From Pezizomycotina sp. ARF18 (lineage: Eukaryota > Ascomycota): a stretch of 64,000 bases of DNA. The DNA lies in assembly GCA_002224055.1 (NCBI GenBank), contig AZLU01000029.1:1-64000 (forward strand), written 5' to 3'. The position numbers and the translations under genes are program-made. The first letter of the stretch is position 1. Every line of letters starts with the position of its first letter. The notes below the pieces were generated by a model. That model was not told the origin of the DNA. It saw only the letters and a program-made list of their open reading frames with translations, and did not search any database. Positions 1 to 12,000 of the stretch are shown one piece after another.

Positions 1-23
1 GCGCCGACTTGCTTCCGAACCCA

Positions 24-278
24 CTAATCAAGTGCCAGATTCAGGAAGAAAACTATTAATAAGTATACGGCAATAGCAGTAAATCTTCTAGCCTCGTAAT
101 TCAATTCGTTACGAAAATTCTGGTGAAGAAATAGATAAGAGCTGGAGATTCCTTTCGAGATCTCAATTTCGAGTAGTCGTTTATTACCGGATTCGACCAG
201 ATTAGCCGATCCCTTCAGCAGTTCTTCGACCACGAGAAATAAATCGACAGGAGAGTGAGGACGCCGAAAGTGGCGAAT
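24..278 (-). CDS. C-terminal fragment of an unrecognised protein with a terminal membrane segment
   Basis: An open frame of about 85 codons reads towards the left window edge and ends at a stop just before the edge. It has no convincing start; the frame opens after a stop near 279-281, so this is probably a last exon. The residue pattern looks coding: an amphipathic, charged helix-like stretch (VVEELLKGSANLVESGNKRL) is followed by a polar region and a strongly hydrophobic last 20 residues containing AIAVYLLIVFFLNLALD, which would suit a C-terminal tail anchor. I do not recognise a family. The call rests on amino-acid texture only, so it could still be a chance ORF. Confidence 0.33.
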   Translation of the reverse strand: MRHFRRPHSPVDLFLVVEELLKGSANLVESGNKRLLEIEISKGISSSYLFLHQNFRNELNYEARRFTAIAVYLLIVFFLNLALD

Positions 279-640
279 TTAACCCTTAGAGACAATTCCA
301 ACAGAAGTTCCATTTTTGCCTTTGATATATAAAGGATAGGCCTGCCTGTTGGATTTCGATCTTTCTCTCAAATGAAATCAAGTCTTAAATTAGGGCTCAG
401 AGCAATTTATTGTAACGACCGCGCGACTCAAATACGATCTCCAAGCGAAGGAAAATTAGCGAAAAACCGAAACACTCAGCTGAGGATCAGATCTCGTCAA
501 AGTTTTTTCAGCTGCCAGATTTACGACACCCCAGAATCTTCACGAATCAATTCAGCGGTAGGGCTGGCTGAAGTTGCATCATAACCTAAGCGCAGGCATG
601 CACAAGTGGTCCAGTTTGAAACGTCCAAATTACTTTAGGA

Positions 641-955
641 TGTGGAGGCCCCGAACGTAACCCTCACATTTGGAGTATTCTTTGACTTGTTTGGCCCTTG
701 TCAAGGATTCTATATACATAAGAATTTTTTACTTAATGCGGAGGATGGATGACCCTTGTCTATCTTCGAACAGGTCCGATCTAATGGCTCAGATGCCAAA
801 AATGCTAATTTAGAGTATAGGGTTGAAGCTCTAGGGTTAGCTAACTAACACCGGCACTCTGGTTATATAAGGTGGAGCAGGTAACGACAAAACCGTTATC
901 GACCGATATCAATTACTATCAATACAGAGCCCTGGAAACCATTATACTTCGAACA
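641..955 (+). mobile_element. Possible LTR of a Ty3/gypsy-type retrotransposon (fossil)
   Basis: A 315-base segment begins TGTGGAGGCC and ends CGAACA, giving the TGT...ACA inverted ends usual for LTRs. It carries a TATA-like TTATATAAGG at 862-871, in the place expected for an LTR promoter. Directly downstream lies TGGCGACC, which resembles the start of a tRNA-type primer-binding site in gypsy-like elements. No second copy of the LTR and no recognisable gag or pol was found in the window, so if real it is a solo LTR or a much-decayed remnant. The age cannot be judged without a second copy. Confidence 0.28.
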
Positions 956-3450
956 CCCTTCGTGGCGACCATTGCAATATTGGAACAGATAGGTGTATTG
1001 CAAAGCATTTGGCTGCAAAATGGACTCAAGTTACTATTCGTGTTAAGGGGAAATCAATATACAACCGACCTAGCGGTTGGAAGAAGAGATTTTTGCTCCA
1101 TCTTCACGAACAAGCTTTATACTAGCTGGATAAGAAATAATCTCTTTCAGTGGCAGACAACAGCTCTTCTACGTAAGGCGTTTATGTTCTGCATATTCTC
1201 CTCCCTCGAGTTTTTGGGATTGCTACGGTAGCAACAACAGGCCTACAGGTTCTTGTTGGAAGCCTACGAACATTTTCCGTGCGGTCATAGGTGGTTTTGA
1301 GGATCTCGACCATGGCCCTTGCCTTACTCTCCCTACCTTGACTCTGAAGTACCTTAATGCTCCTAGCATAAGTAGAAGTCATCGGTACAGTCAAATGGGA
1401 AAGTTAATAGTTCTTCCAGGTCTGTTCATACCTCAAAGTCACGAGGGAGTTGAAAAACAGTTCTGGTAGACCTTTATACTAAAAGAACTCGCGGACCTGA
1501 TTTATACATCTCGAGGCTTCTCCTGTTTCCGGTTATTGCTTCATCGCAATTATAGGTCCTTGCTAATATAACAGGGCGAACCAACTATCGTCTTTACGTT
1601 ATATCGCTCTCGCTAGCTTCGCGACTACGGCGACTAAATAGCAGCACCGCACTTTGCGGTTGCTGCCTTTTCGTTCTGCAGAAAAAGCATCTAAGCTCAA
1701 GAAGGAAAGTCGGTGACGCTTTTTTTAAAGTTTATTAGACTATTTTTTTTTGGGGCCAAAACAGAAGGCTAAGGAAGAGAGAAGTGAACGTTTCGATGCA
1801 GCAGCATCTCAGAGCACCCACTTCTTCGCATATTCGTCTCATTTGTTTCCATTAATCAAAAGACGCCTACGGCCTTCTATCCAGCACAGCATCGCCGAGA
1901 AAAAGCCTAGATATTATCCACCACGATGCGGTTTAGTCCGTCCTCGGCCGAGGCGACGTCAACCGTTCTAAAATCTCACCTCGAGGCTCTCTGGAGGATC
2001 GAAAATAATATATCATCAACACTGCAGAATCCTCGTTGTCTAACGTTGAACAGGAGCCAACATAGAAAGTATCTTTATCAAACAGACGATTTTTTTTCTT
2101 TTTCGTTGTCTTTGCATTTTGTGCGTTTGCATGGGAGCTCCTACCCCGTTTTATGCTATTGGCAGCAAAAGAAAAATACTATATCTCGGAGAATTTCCAC
2201 TATCGTGGCTTTCATGGGTCTCATGATAATCTAAACAACACTTATATTATTTATTACCTTACCAGGTAATTCGAATTCCCACCCCCGCTAAGCTGTCAAA
2301 ATTTTTTTATATTAACGACACCGCATCCTTTTTTTTTTTGGAGGAATTGCACTTTTCTAAATCTAAACTACAAAAAAATTTTTTTTTCTTTCATTGTTTG
2401 GTTATGCGCTGTGCCCAAAGCCTGATCCATTAGCTCAATCTTTCTATATATATAGAAGAGGAGAATGGCCGATACGGTTTTTTGAGTGGGAACGTATAGC
2501 CTACTTCGCAGGAGATACCGAACCATGCATGCATGTTCGCCTATCAGGTATGCGAACGAAGGATAAGAACTCCGCATGAGGCACGCGGTTCTAGCGGCGC
2601 GGGTTCTTGTTTAAACATGGCTTTACCCCTCTTGTCAGTCTAGTTCTCCCCCCCCTGCGGCTGATGATACTTTAAAGAGCTTTAAGACTTGGACAACATT
2701 GCGAAAAACATCCACCTTCGATCCGTGTCAAAAGCCTCGTCCTTGCGCGAGTAAGTGACTTGCGGCACTTTTAACCATTGAGCTTTGAGGCTCATGATTT
2801 ATTTTTCCAAAGTTTGATATCAACTTTCAAATGCCAAACAAGCTATCAAAGTTATATAACCTCGACTCCTCACCCGGTTTCTCGATTTTTTACCTTTCGA
2901 CATCAGTCTCGGAGCTTCTATCAGCTTTCTCCTTCGATATTCGAGCTTCGCTCTTTCTTTATACCCAATTGCTTTTCATACTCATTATAATTCAGAGCTT
3001 CGACAAACGGCGGCGGCTCGAGTTTGTATGGCGCTAAGCCTAATTCGTGCGTTTCTATACTCGTCGAGTTCCAAGGCTTTGGAGAAGGTCTACGATAGCT
3101 ACCACGACACCCATCAGTAACGGGCTCTCCTTTCCTCGACAAAGTTCTCGACATTCACGACAATATATCTTTCCTCTTTTCTTCGAAAAATGGTTCAAGA
3201 GCCGGGGCATGGGGGTATCTGTTTTTTTCGTTCTGTTCACGAGTGCGGGCAGCGGCCATTTTTTCGCGGGGGCCTGAGCGACGACGACCGTTCACACGAC
3301 CATCTTTTCGTCCGCCGAAGCCCTTTATTTCTTTTTTTTGACAACGCATCATCGTTCGATTTCAGCGGGCCTCAGCAATCAAAGGAGCAAACATTCAACG
3401 GACGCTGTTCATTCGAGGAAGCAAAAGTTCTATTAATCTTCTACGTTTAA
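956..3450. other. Spacer without a recognisable gene
   Basis: I see no family-level match here. Short open frames exist at 872-1231, 1750-1971, 1926-2234 and 2394-2579 on the plus strand. The ones at 1750-2100 and 2394-2579 have moderately protein-like composition but no clear start, splice pattern or domain. Runs of T occur at 2329-2339 and several 8-9 base A/T runs are scattered through the stretch. Confidence 0.5.
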
Positions 3451-5295
3451 ACAGGGTTCTTAACCCATGTTCGTCCGCGATGTTAGGGAAGCTTTAGTGC
3501 CGCAGAGGATGAATGGACGAGAGTTCACGAGAGCAGGTATGAGTCAAAGAAAGACCTGGTAAGTCCTCTCATTTTCATGAGAAAGACAGGGGATATAGAA
3601 TGCCACAGCTACGGGTGTGATTTCCCATTGGGTGGAGTTTTTTTAATTTTATTTTTATTTTTTTATCAGGACGAAACTTTGCTTATTCATGAGGCATTGG
3701 AACACCAAAAATTTTTAAAAAAATTAAAAAATTAAAAATCAAAGAAGAAAAGGAAAAAATAAAGGACTAGGAGGTATACATGGAGTGAAAGAAAATAGAA
3801 AAAGTGAAATTAAGAAAAAGTAAAACACTGGAAAAAGGAGAAGAAGAGGATAGAAGACTACAGAAAAGAAGGACAGCCCGAGAGGAAGCCTTTCACATAG
3901 ACGAGGCATTGGCTCCAAGTTCAGTGCCCACGGAGACCACGGGTACTCGCTGATGCGAACGAAGACCTGTTGGCTGCCCTACTTTTCAGCTTAGACAGGA
4001 GCTGAAAAGCACTAATAATACCGCCGAATTATTACCTTTTCATGTTACAAAAAAAAAAGAAAGAAAAAGTATGGAAGACTATACGGCCGCCAGAGGCTCC
4101 ACCTACGACAAAGTCAACGATGTTAAAACTCGAAACTCGAAATTCGGAAAAAAAAAAAAAACGACAAGGATTACGACAAAGTATCTCGAAGTCACCGTCT
4201 GTTCTCTCCAAATTACGCTTCGGAAGACAAGGTTTTAGGCTGTCGGGGTAAAAGTAGGCCGTGGGATGGACGGATTTGGAGGACATTAAATTTTACACAA
4301 ACACACGACTCAAAGCGATCGAAGAGAAAAAAAAAAAAATAGCCGAACCCCCTAGGGAAAATGACTAGTAAACACTAATAACAGGAGTTTTTATCGTTCA
4401 TTCCGCCTAAGGCTTTTGCGGCAGGCGACTTTCTTAAACGCTTGATCGACAACTAGCAAACAAGACATACGCAACCCCTTGCAAAAATACAGGCATTTTC
4501 AGCTAGAGGACTTATATTATTCCAAATAATCGTGTTTTTAGGGTGGGGAATTAATTGACTAGGGGGAGATTCATGCATCGCATTTTGAGGCTCTTAATAT
4601 ATTTTTTTATACCCTATATATTCCTAAGAGCAAGATTTAGCGGTTTAAGAGAGCACAAGCGCCGGCGCTGTCATGTACAGCCACAACGGACTCGGAAGAA
4701 CCGCTTTCGGAGCAACCGACAACCGTGCCACAAAACACACCAAAACAAAAACAAAAAAAAAAAAACACTATAGTAAACGAGATATTCTCCTATCGTCGTA
4801 AGGCGTTTTTCCCTCAATGCTTAACACTATGAAAGGAGAACAACTATATATAATATATCTAGCGATTTTAGGGGAGGATTTATTGCATCGTCGTTGTTGT
4901 GACGTCTAAGAGATATATCGTCCGACGGCTCCAGCTTGTCACACGAGATAAATATTGCGATTCGAGATTTTTTCCACTAAACTTCTATTTACAAGTGGAA
5001 AAAAGGACCGAAGTTCACGGCTACTTTTTAATTTACATTATTAATTAGAACAATAAGAAGAAAGAAAGAAAAAAAAAAATTAGTATCCTCCGTACTTTGT
5101 AATCATTCAGCTTTTCACCAGCTGATGGTCGATATATAGGTCGTACGACCTTATTCCTTTTGCCATTTATTTATTATTAATTGTTTGTAAATACAATCAA
5201 GAAAAACCCCGAGAATAGAAAGAAAAGAAAGAATAAAACTGTTATTATCGTCAACCGGAACAGAATATACCAAGTCAATAACCAGCTTTCCGCCC

Positions 5296-5326
<31 letters not shown>

Positions 5327-7200
5327 CACCGCCTTTGTTGCTGTCGTCAGATGTCAGAATAGAATAGCAAACAACGCATTGTTTAATTTCCCCTATTAGC
5401 TGTGCATAAAGTGAGGCAAACTCATAGAAGAGGAAAAGGGTCTTTGGGAAAAGTCAAGGAGTTCGTAGGGCACGAGCAGCAGACAGACACGTACGGGGTG
5501 CTTCTCTGCAAAAGACCACTTCCTTAAACCAGTTTGGAAAGCTCGTCGCGGAGGCCATGACGCCGCGAAGAAACACAGTCTTTATATAATCCGCCTACCA
5601 ATTCTCTTAAAATCCTTTTGTCTTCTAAAAAGGACGGAAATAACGAGAGCCTAGAAGGAAATAAAAAGGAGGAAGGGGCTTTCGGAGATTCTAACTCCTT
5701 TAAGGACTCGGAGTTTTCTATCCTTTTTTTACTACTCCTTTTCTTGAGAAGGCAACGGCGCTTCCCGAGCTTCTCACGATCCTCAAACACGGCAAAATTT
5801 CCGGGATTACCATCTTATATTACCATGTTCTTATAGCTTTCGAAGCTTTTCTCCCACGAGGTTTTATTAATCTTATAAAAAAAAATAAAACCTTTTTCCA
5901 GCCGTTTAATTTTCTAGAAACACATCCGCCCGTTACGCGCCGAATTATTACTTCCTTCGTATCGGCAGGTGATTTGCTTATACTCTGTTAAATTAACAAA
6001 AAGAAGACGTTTATTGTGCACAACCGGGCACAATCTAAAACACGCCTTTTATTTTCCCTGAATCCTGAGCTACATCGTCCCACTTGTCAAAGTTCCAGTA
6101 CAACGATTGGTGATAATTTCCTCAGTTTTCTTTTTGGCGGCTTAAAACCAGCACAAGTGTGAGTCGAAACACCAGCGCATTGCCTATATTTTTGTCTCGT
6201 CAGTCCTCAGTTTATTTTTAAACATTGGCGATGTGTTATCTCGTCAATTCTCTTCCTGTCAGATTTAAAAGGATGTCAACAATAAAACTCCCTTAATTAC
6301 CCGTTATTTAGTTATTTGCTTCAGTATTATCGTTATCATCTATCATTCTTTTCGTTCTCCCTTTTTTTTTTTTTTTTTTTTCCCAATTTCCTCGTGATTT
6401 TCTTCATTTACTGTCAAACAGCTTCATAAACAGAAGCAAAAGAAAAATGAAGGAACAGATTGAAAGGTATTCTATGCGACGGCACCTCCTGCAAGAAATA
6501 CACGGAGAAAAGAAGGGACCAGCTCATCATCTCAGTATGATTATTGGCCAGTTGTCTTCTAAAGGTTCTTAATTGGAACAAACTGCGGAAAATCGACCAG
6601 ACCTTATCATTTTTAATCCCCCCTCCCTCCAAGGCTCTTAACAATCAAGAGCTCGAACCCTATATCATCATTCTACCACGTCCCCTTTTTTTTTTTTCAA
6701 GCAGCTTCAAAGCTCCCTCTTCTGGTATACCGTACCTGGTAGAGCTCTGCCTCCATTGCTCTCCATTTCACCAAAAAAAAAAAAACCTGTTATACCATAT
6801 ATGCAATATTTCCTCCTTAGAAGGCTTTTTTTTTTCCTGAAACGCTGCACCGTCACCATCTCTGCAGGTTCTCTCACAGTTTGTCCGAGGCAGTGCCAAG
6901 TGAGAATTGGGCCTCTTTTCGTTGCGAACCTTTTTCCAGCGAGAGCGCTCACTAGTATTTTTTTATTTTATTTTATTTTTCCCATTAAATTAATTGGCTC
7001 TCCCCCCCCGCACCAAATCCTCCTCCGCCTTTCAGAACAGCTAAAAAATAAAAAAAAAAAAAATAAAAAAATAAAAAATAAAAAATTTACTGCCTGAATA
7101 CAGAAAGGAGCGCCCGTGCCCCACAACGAAAAAAATAACAAAATAAAATATTTATTTTTTTATTTATTTATCAGTCAACAATCTCAAGTTTCATAAATTA
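3451..7200. other. AT-rich spacer with long homopolymers
   Basis: No gene is supported. The stretch is dominated by low-complexity sequence: a T run of about 28 at 5299-5326, T runs near 6363-6382 and 6688-6698, A runs near 4330 and 6773-6785, and A-rich stretches at 7047-7086. Short ORFs here are mainly translations of these tracts. Confidence 0.6.
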
Positions 7201-7568
7201 ATATATATTTTTTTCCGTTCTTTCCCTCTCTCAAGACAAACAACAAATCACCAACCTCTCCAGACTCGAACAGCTCGTCATTTCTTCTCCTCGTCCTCGT
7301 CCTCCTCCTCCATCGTCATCACTATCACCATCGTTCTCCTCCTCTTCGGCATTCCATAACCTTTATATACGTCTCGTATCCCTCCTGTCAGGGGTCTCAC
7401 TTTCGTGTTGATCATCTCGTCAAGAGCTACTGCTTAGATAGAGTCATACCGCCAACCGCCGCCGTCTCAGTTAGGAGCTATTTTATTTATTTATTTATTT
7501 TTTTTTTTTTCAACTCCGCCGAAACCTCCAACACCACCGCTTTGGCGCAACTACCACTAGCTGGCTCA
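7201..7568 (+). promoter_or_regulatory. Pyrimidine-rich upstream region of the C2H2 gene
   Basis: The 370 bases before the start codon at 7569 are strongly C/T-rich on the plus strand (repeats of TCCTC and TTCTCC at 7270-7350). A TATA-like TTTATATACG lies near 7362-7371 and a second T-rich block at 7482-7510. CT-rich stretches before the transcription start are common in highly expressed fungal genes. The assignment is by position and composition only. Confidence 0.4.
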
Positions 7569-9066
7569 ATGAGCCTTGGAACCCCCTCACCCACGCAGCC
7601 CAAGGGCACCAAGCGGTCACTGTCTCCATACAACTACCATGATAACTACGAAAATCACGATGCGAGCCTCGCGGCCTCAGGCGTGGTGTCCTGAACGTGC
7701 TCAGCAGCCCCGATCTCCTCAATCACTGGGTACGCTAGTGGGTGGACGACTCCAGCTACCAAACGACCCTCGGACCCAGGATGCTATCGTGAACGTCATA
7801 TCCGACATCATACACCAAAATTCGCGGCGGAGATCACACTCGCCGACGAGCACGGTCGCCTCGAAGCGCGCCAGAACAGACCATGGGATGAGCCCCACCA
7901 GCAACAGCAATGTCCCGCGTTTTCCTTCCACCTCCTCCGCCGCCCTCATCACCGCCGCCCACGTTACCAACACCACCTCCTCTTCCTCTTCCCAATGATG
8001 TCAGTTGCGCAGCAGAACCTCGATTTCCGGACCCAGGATTGGGCCCAGCACGCCGATCGTGCCCGCATCGATGCCATTCTCACCGGCCAGGCTTCCCAGC
8101 CTTCTCAGCCTTCCATCGAGTTCTCCAACCACGACTCGGACTTCGCCTCGGCGGAGCGGCCCCGCGGGTTTCAACCCGTAAACAACCCGCCGGCACCTCC
8201 GTCTGTGGCTACGATAGAAACGGAGCCGTACAACAGCTACCGCCCGCCTACTACGAACATAGACAACTCGAGCACGCACGCGGCCGTCCTCCGTGGCCCA
8301 ACGCGTGCTCGTTCTGCTTCAAGTCCCTCAATTCCCCCTCGGCTAAGCAAGAGCACGAGGCTGTCCATATCAAAGAATTGAACGGTTATAAGAGGCACGC
8401 GTGCGTCCGGTGCGACTACAAGCACGTCCGTGCCAGGGACGTCCTCATGCACATGAAAAAGCGCCACCAGCAGCCAGGGGCAAGCAATGGCAGCTTCACG
8501 AGGTGAAGGACAATGGACCTTTGCCAGACCACGAGATCGAGAAGCTCAAGAAGGAATTCATCCGCCGGAAGGATAATAAGAACAATTACAAATTTGTTCA
8601 TCAGGGCCAAGCTGGCCCTACGTCTGCCCCTCACCAGAGCCAGCACCTCCAAGCTCCGAGCAACGGGGTGCTCCACCAACCAAATGGAGGACATAAGGCT
8701 CCTGGTAAGTCTATCGTACTTTTGTGTCTGATTTGGATGACAATTTTAGCTTACCTACTGCCTTCGCTTCTCCCATAGCGTCGAGCATTGACGGCTCTCA
8801 TCTCGGTATCAATACCTCAATGGCGCCGGCCTCTCACTCCCAAACCGTCTCTCAGGCTCCTGGAAACGATACCCAAATGGGCGATACGTCCCAAGAAGTC
8901 GATTCTTGGAATACCTCGCATGGACAATAACGATGACCCATGGTTTACTCCTGTGGTTATCTCGGGTGGCTACATGCCGTTCCACCACGGTGCGGACGCC
9001 GATCTGGAGGGCCTGGGCTCTGGACTTCCAGCCCCGCCGTCGGATATGCCCCGTTTCGTTACTTGA
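7569..9066 (+). CDS. C2H2 zinc-finger protein with two fingers (frame broken by indels)
   Basis: Probably a nuclear DNA-binding protein. The N-terminal half is Ser/Thr/Pro-rich and low in structure (MSLGTPSPTQPKGTKRS at the start), with a basic patch SKRARTDHG. Two textbook fingers follow at 8305-8475: one C-x2-C-x12-H-x3-H around NACSFCFKSL, and one C-x2-C-x12-H-x4-H around HACVRCDYKH ending MKKRH. After them comes a charged helix (DHEIEKLKKEFIRRKD), a Gln/Asn-rich tail, a 74-base intron at 8705-8778 (GTAAGT...CATAG) that joins in frame to ASSIDGSHLG, and a stop at 9064-9066. The reading frame changes about five times (near 7690, 7990, 8280, 8490 and 8920), yet the segments join in the expected order without internal stops, which suggests assembly indels. 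The ATG at 7569 is the best start seen; an upstream exon cannot be excluded. Confidence 0.8.
8705..8778 (+). other. Intron in the C2H2 gene
   Basis: The donor is GTAAGT and the acceptor CCCATAG, with length 74. Splicing leaves phase 1 and restores an open frame (..KAPASSIDG..) across the junction; unspliced, the frame meets a stop within the intron region. Confidence 0.75.
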
Positions 9067-12000
9067 TGAATTGGATCTCGACTTGGATCGCAGTCATCAC
9101 TCCCCATCCTAACACGCGATCACAGTAGTGTGATGTCCCTGAGCCAATCTCAACTGGGCTCATCTCTATAGAGGGGCTCAGTAGCTTTATATTACCTATT
9201 CATTGCATTTGTGAGTATATTCGGGTTTCCATCAGAGGGGTCTCTGTAAGCTAATAATGGAGATAGGTTTTACTTTTTATGTCCTGCGGCGGCCGATACA
9301 CATTTCATTCCCCAGGCGTCTCCTCTCAGAGGATCACGACTGTTACTATTTTTAAAGATTTTTAATTTCTTTTTGGATTATAATCTTTCCTTTTGGTCGG
9401 CGTTATTGGGTGTTCCTTCTATATCCTGTTTTCTCTTCTCTTTTTTAAATCTATACTATATCATGACCAAAAAAGCAAAACAGACTAAAAAAATATCAAT
9501 AATGCCAGAAAATTAAGAGCAGGCCATACGCCTATGACTGCTAAAAAAAATACCCACTCTACAGCTACTCGCAAATGCCAGTTGCTTCATCTACGTTTTT
9601 TTTTTTTTTTTTTTTTTTTTATCTTGACTATTCATAATTTATTTTCTCCCGTCCCCTGGAACCAATATGCACGGCTTGAAAAATCTCGGATATCCCGAGA
9701 TATTCTGTGCTGTTTCCGGCATGTAAGGCTGTTTCACGTTTTCCTACCGCATCTTCCCATCTGAAGCCTTGTAAGCCTATTGGCTGCGTGAGAACTCATG
9801 AGGCAATGCCTCTTCCACTTTAACCCACTATCAAAGATATACCCCGCCTCCTTCAACTCTTCAACCCTTTCGCCATGAATCCTTCTCGCCTACCAGGCGA
9901 GTTCCTGATTCTACGACTCGTCACGAATATCCTCTTTTGTATGTTTCTTTTTCGCTGTTTTGATCTTAGGATGCATTAGCGTGGTGGAATTTGCGTCTTT
10001 TGCCTTTTACTTTTTTTTTTTTTTTTTTTTTCTTTTTTTTTTAGGGATCTAAAAGTTTGTTTGTTCACAGCGTTTATATTCCACGTTTCTGGATTTGATC
10101 TTTGCCCCGAGTACGTTCGTTCGCGCTCGCTTCTATTTTTGTCGTATCGTCATCGCCCTTTGCTCTTTCACTACTAGATGTTCCCTACATATACATGTGG
10201 ATTTGGATTGTGTTTGGCTTGTTGATGAGATATCTTCGATGCTTTTTCCCCCCCTTTCATCGCCATGCGAGCAATGCTCTTCCTCTTTTCTTTTTTTTAG
10301 AACGCTCCTCCTTTTCATCTCTTCCTTAACTTCCTCTTCGTTGATGCTTTCGGGACGTTCCTGCTACGCTTCCCGAGAAAGGCTTCGCCTCTTCATTCTG
10401 TTCCTTAATATGTTTTGTTTCGTCTCTATCTATTATATTTTATAATTCTACGTTGCACAGCACTGCGAATGAATATCTTTCTCCTCTCCTGCATGTTTTT
10501 CCTTTTTAATTTAAGATAAACAAAAAGAAACAACAAAATTTTCAGAATGAACAAAAAAAAAATCCGGGTCCCTTGTGAACGAATCGGATTTCAGATGTTT
10601 GAATGATACCTTGACAGCTTTTTGCTTTTCACTGCTCAACACTTTTTCAAAAAAAAAAAAAAAAAAAAAAAAACACCGTACTCTCCTGTATTCGCCGAAC
10701 CGTTCAAAGCCTGTATATCGTACCTTTAGCCGTTAACCGTTATCTGTTCTTATTTTCCTGTAATCTAGATGACTCAGGGGGAAGCAGGAGACAGTAGAAA
10801 AACCAATGGATGTCTGAGGTGACGCGTTTTTTTTTATTCTCCTTGTGGTCTCGAGCTCTCTTGAAGCCTTATTACCAAAGGTCCTATTCGAGAACGTATG
10901 TAAGACCCATATGCACGGAAAAAGCACATGACGACGGAGCTTGCTCTCGTTGAAAAAAAAAAAAAAAAAAAAAAAAAAATTGGCTACTTTGTACCAGCGT
11001 GGGAATGCCCGTGGTGTGCCTAAAATGCCATTTTCTGCGTATTTGATGGGAACATGATATCGCAGTGGAAGTGATAGTGCGGGTTTGCCGCCTTTTTTTC
11101 CATTTCTTCTCTGCATACAAAAAGTGTGCACGGATACTAACACTGCGGAGGTGTATACGTAGGCCGTGAGCAATATATACGTAGTTCTTGAATAATATAC
11201 GTAGCTCTTCGAATAATATACGCATAGCTCTCGAGCAATGTATACGTCCTTATCGCTTTGGGGAAAAGGGGAGGGAGAAAAACGGGGGTCCCGACTTTAG
11301 GCTTCGATGTTCACATTGAAAAAAAAAAAAAAAAAAGCGCGGAAAACGACTAAACTCCTTCTTTTGCATCGAATCTTGAGGAGATAAAGGTGTCTTGGAA
11401 GTATTCGTCGTCGCGTGGGTACTTTGTTGTTTTACTTCGGAAAAGGTGGAGTAAATCGTAGAAGAGAGACGCTTCAGGCTGCAGATAGTTCAAATCTGAG
11501 AGGCTACCAATGGCGTATATTACGTACCTTTAGAGGTTTTATTTTGTGATATGGACGTTTGAGTAAACATTCCACCTAACGTTCTAGGCGATACAATATT
11601 CGTGAATGTATGGGGATGACGGGTTCGCCGATTTTAGGCCGCCGAAAATTTGTGCTTCAGAAAATGACTTGGGGGGAAAAATTTTTTTTAGCAACTACAG
11701 AAAAGAAGTTCGCAACTACTCCCAACGTTCCTAAACAATCCTTCCAAGGGTTTTCTGCGTGCAGGGAAAATCGGGATGTATTCCGTTTGGAACGTTAAAC
11801 GGTTCTTTTGTCTATCAGATGTCAAGGTTATTGTTGCTCATCGATGGGTTTAAAGTGTGCAATGCATGCCTTAGCAGGAGTCGCCGAGAGCCTTCCCATC
11901 GAATATCGCATGCTGCACCCCATGCAAGCCAAGGAAGAGCGAGAGAGCTTTCCCGGGATCAAACGAGGTCGATATGAAAACGTCTTTCTCTTATATCGAT

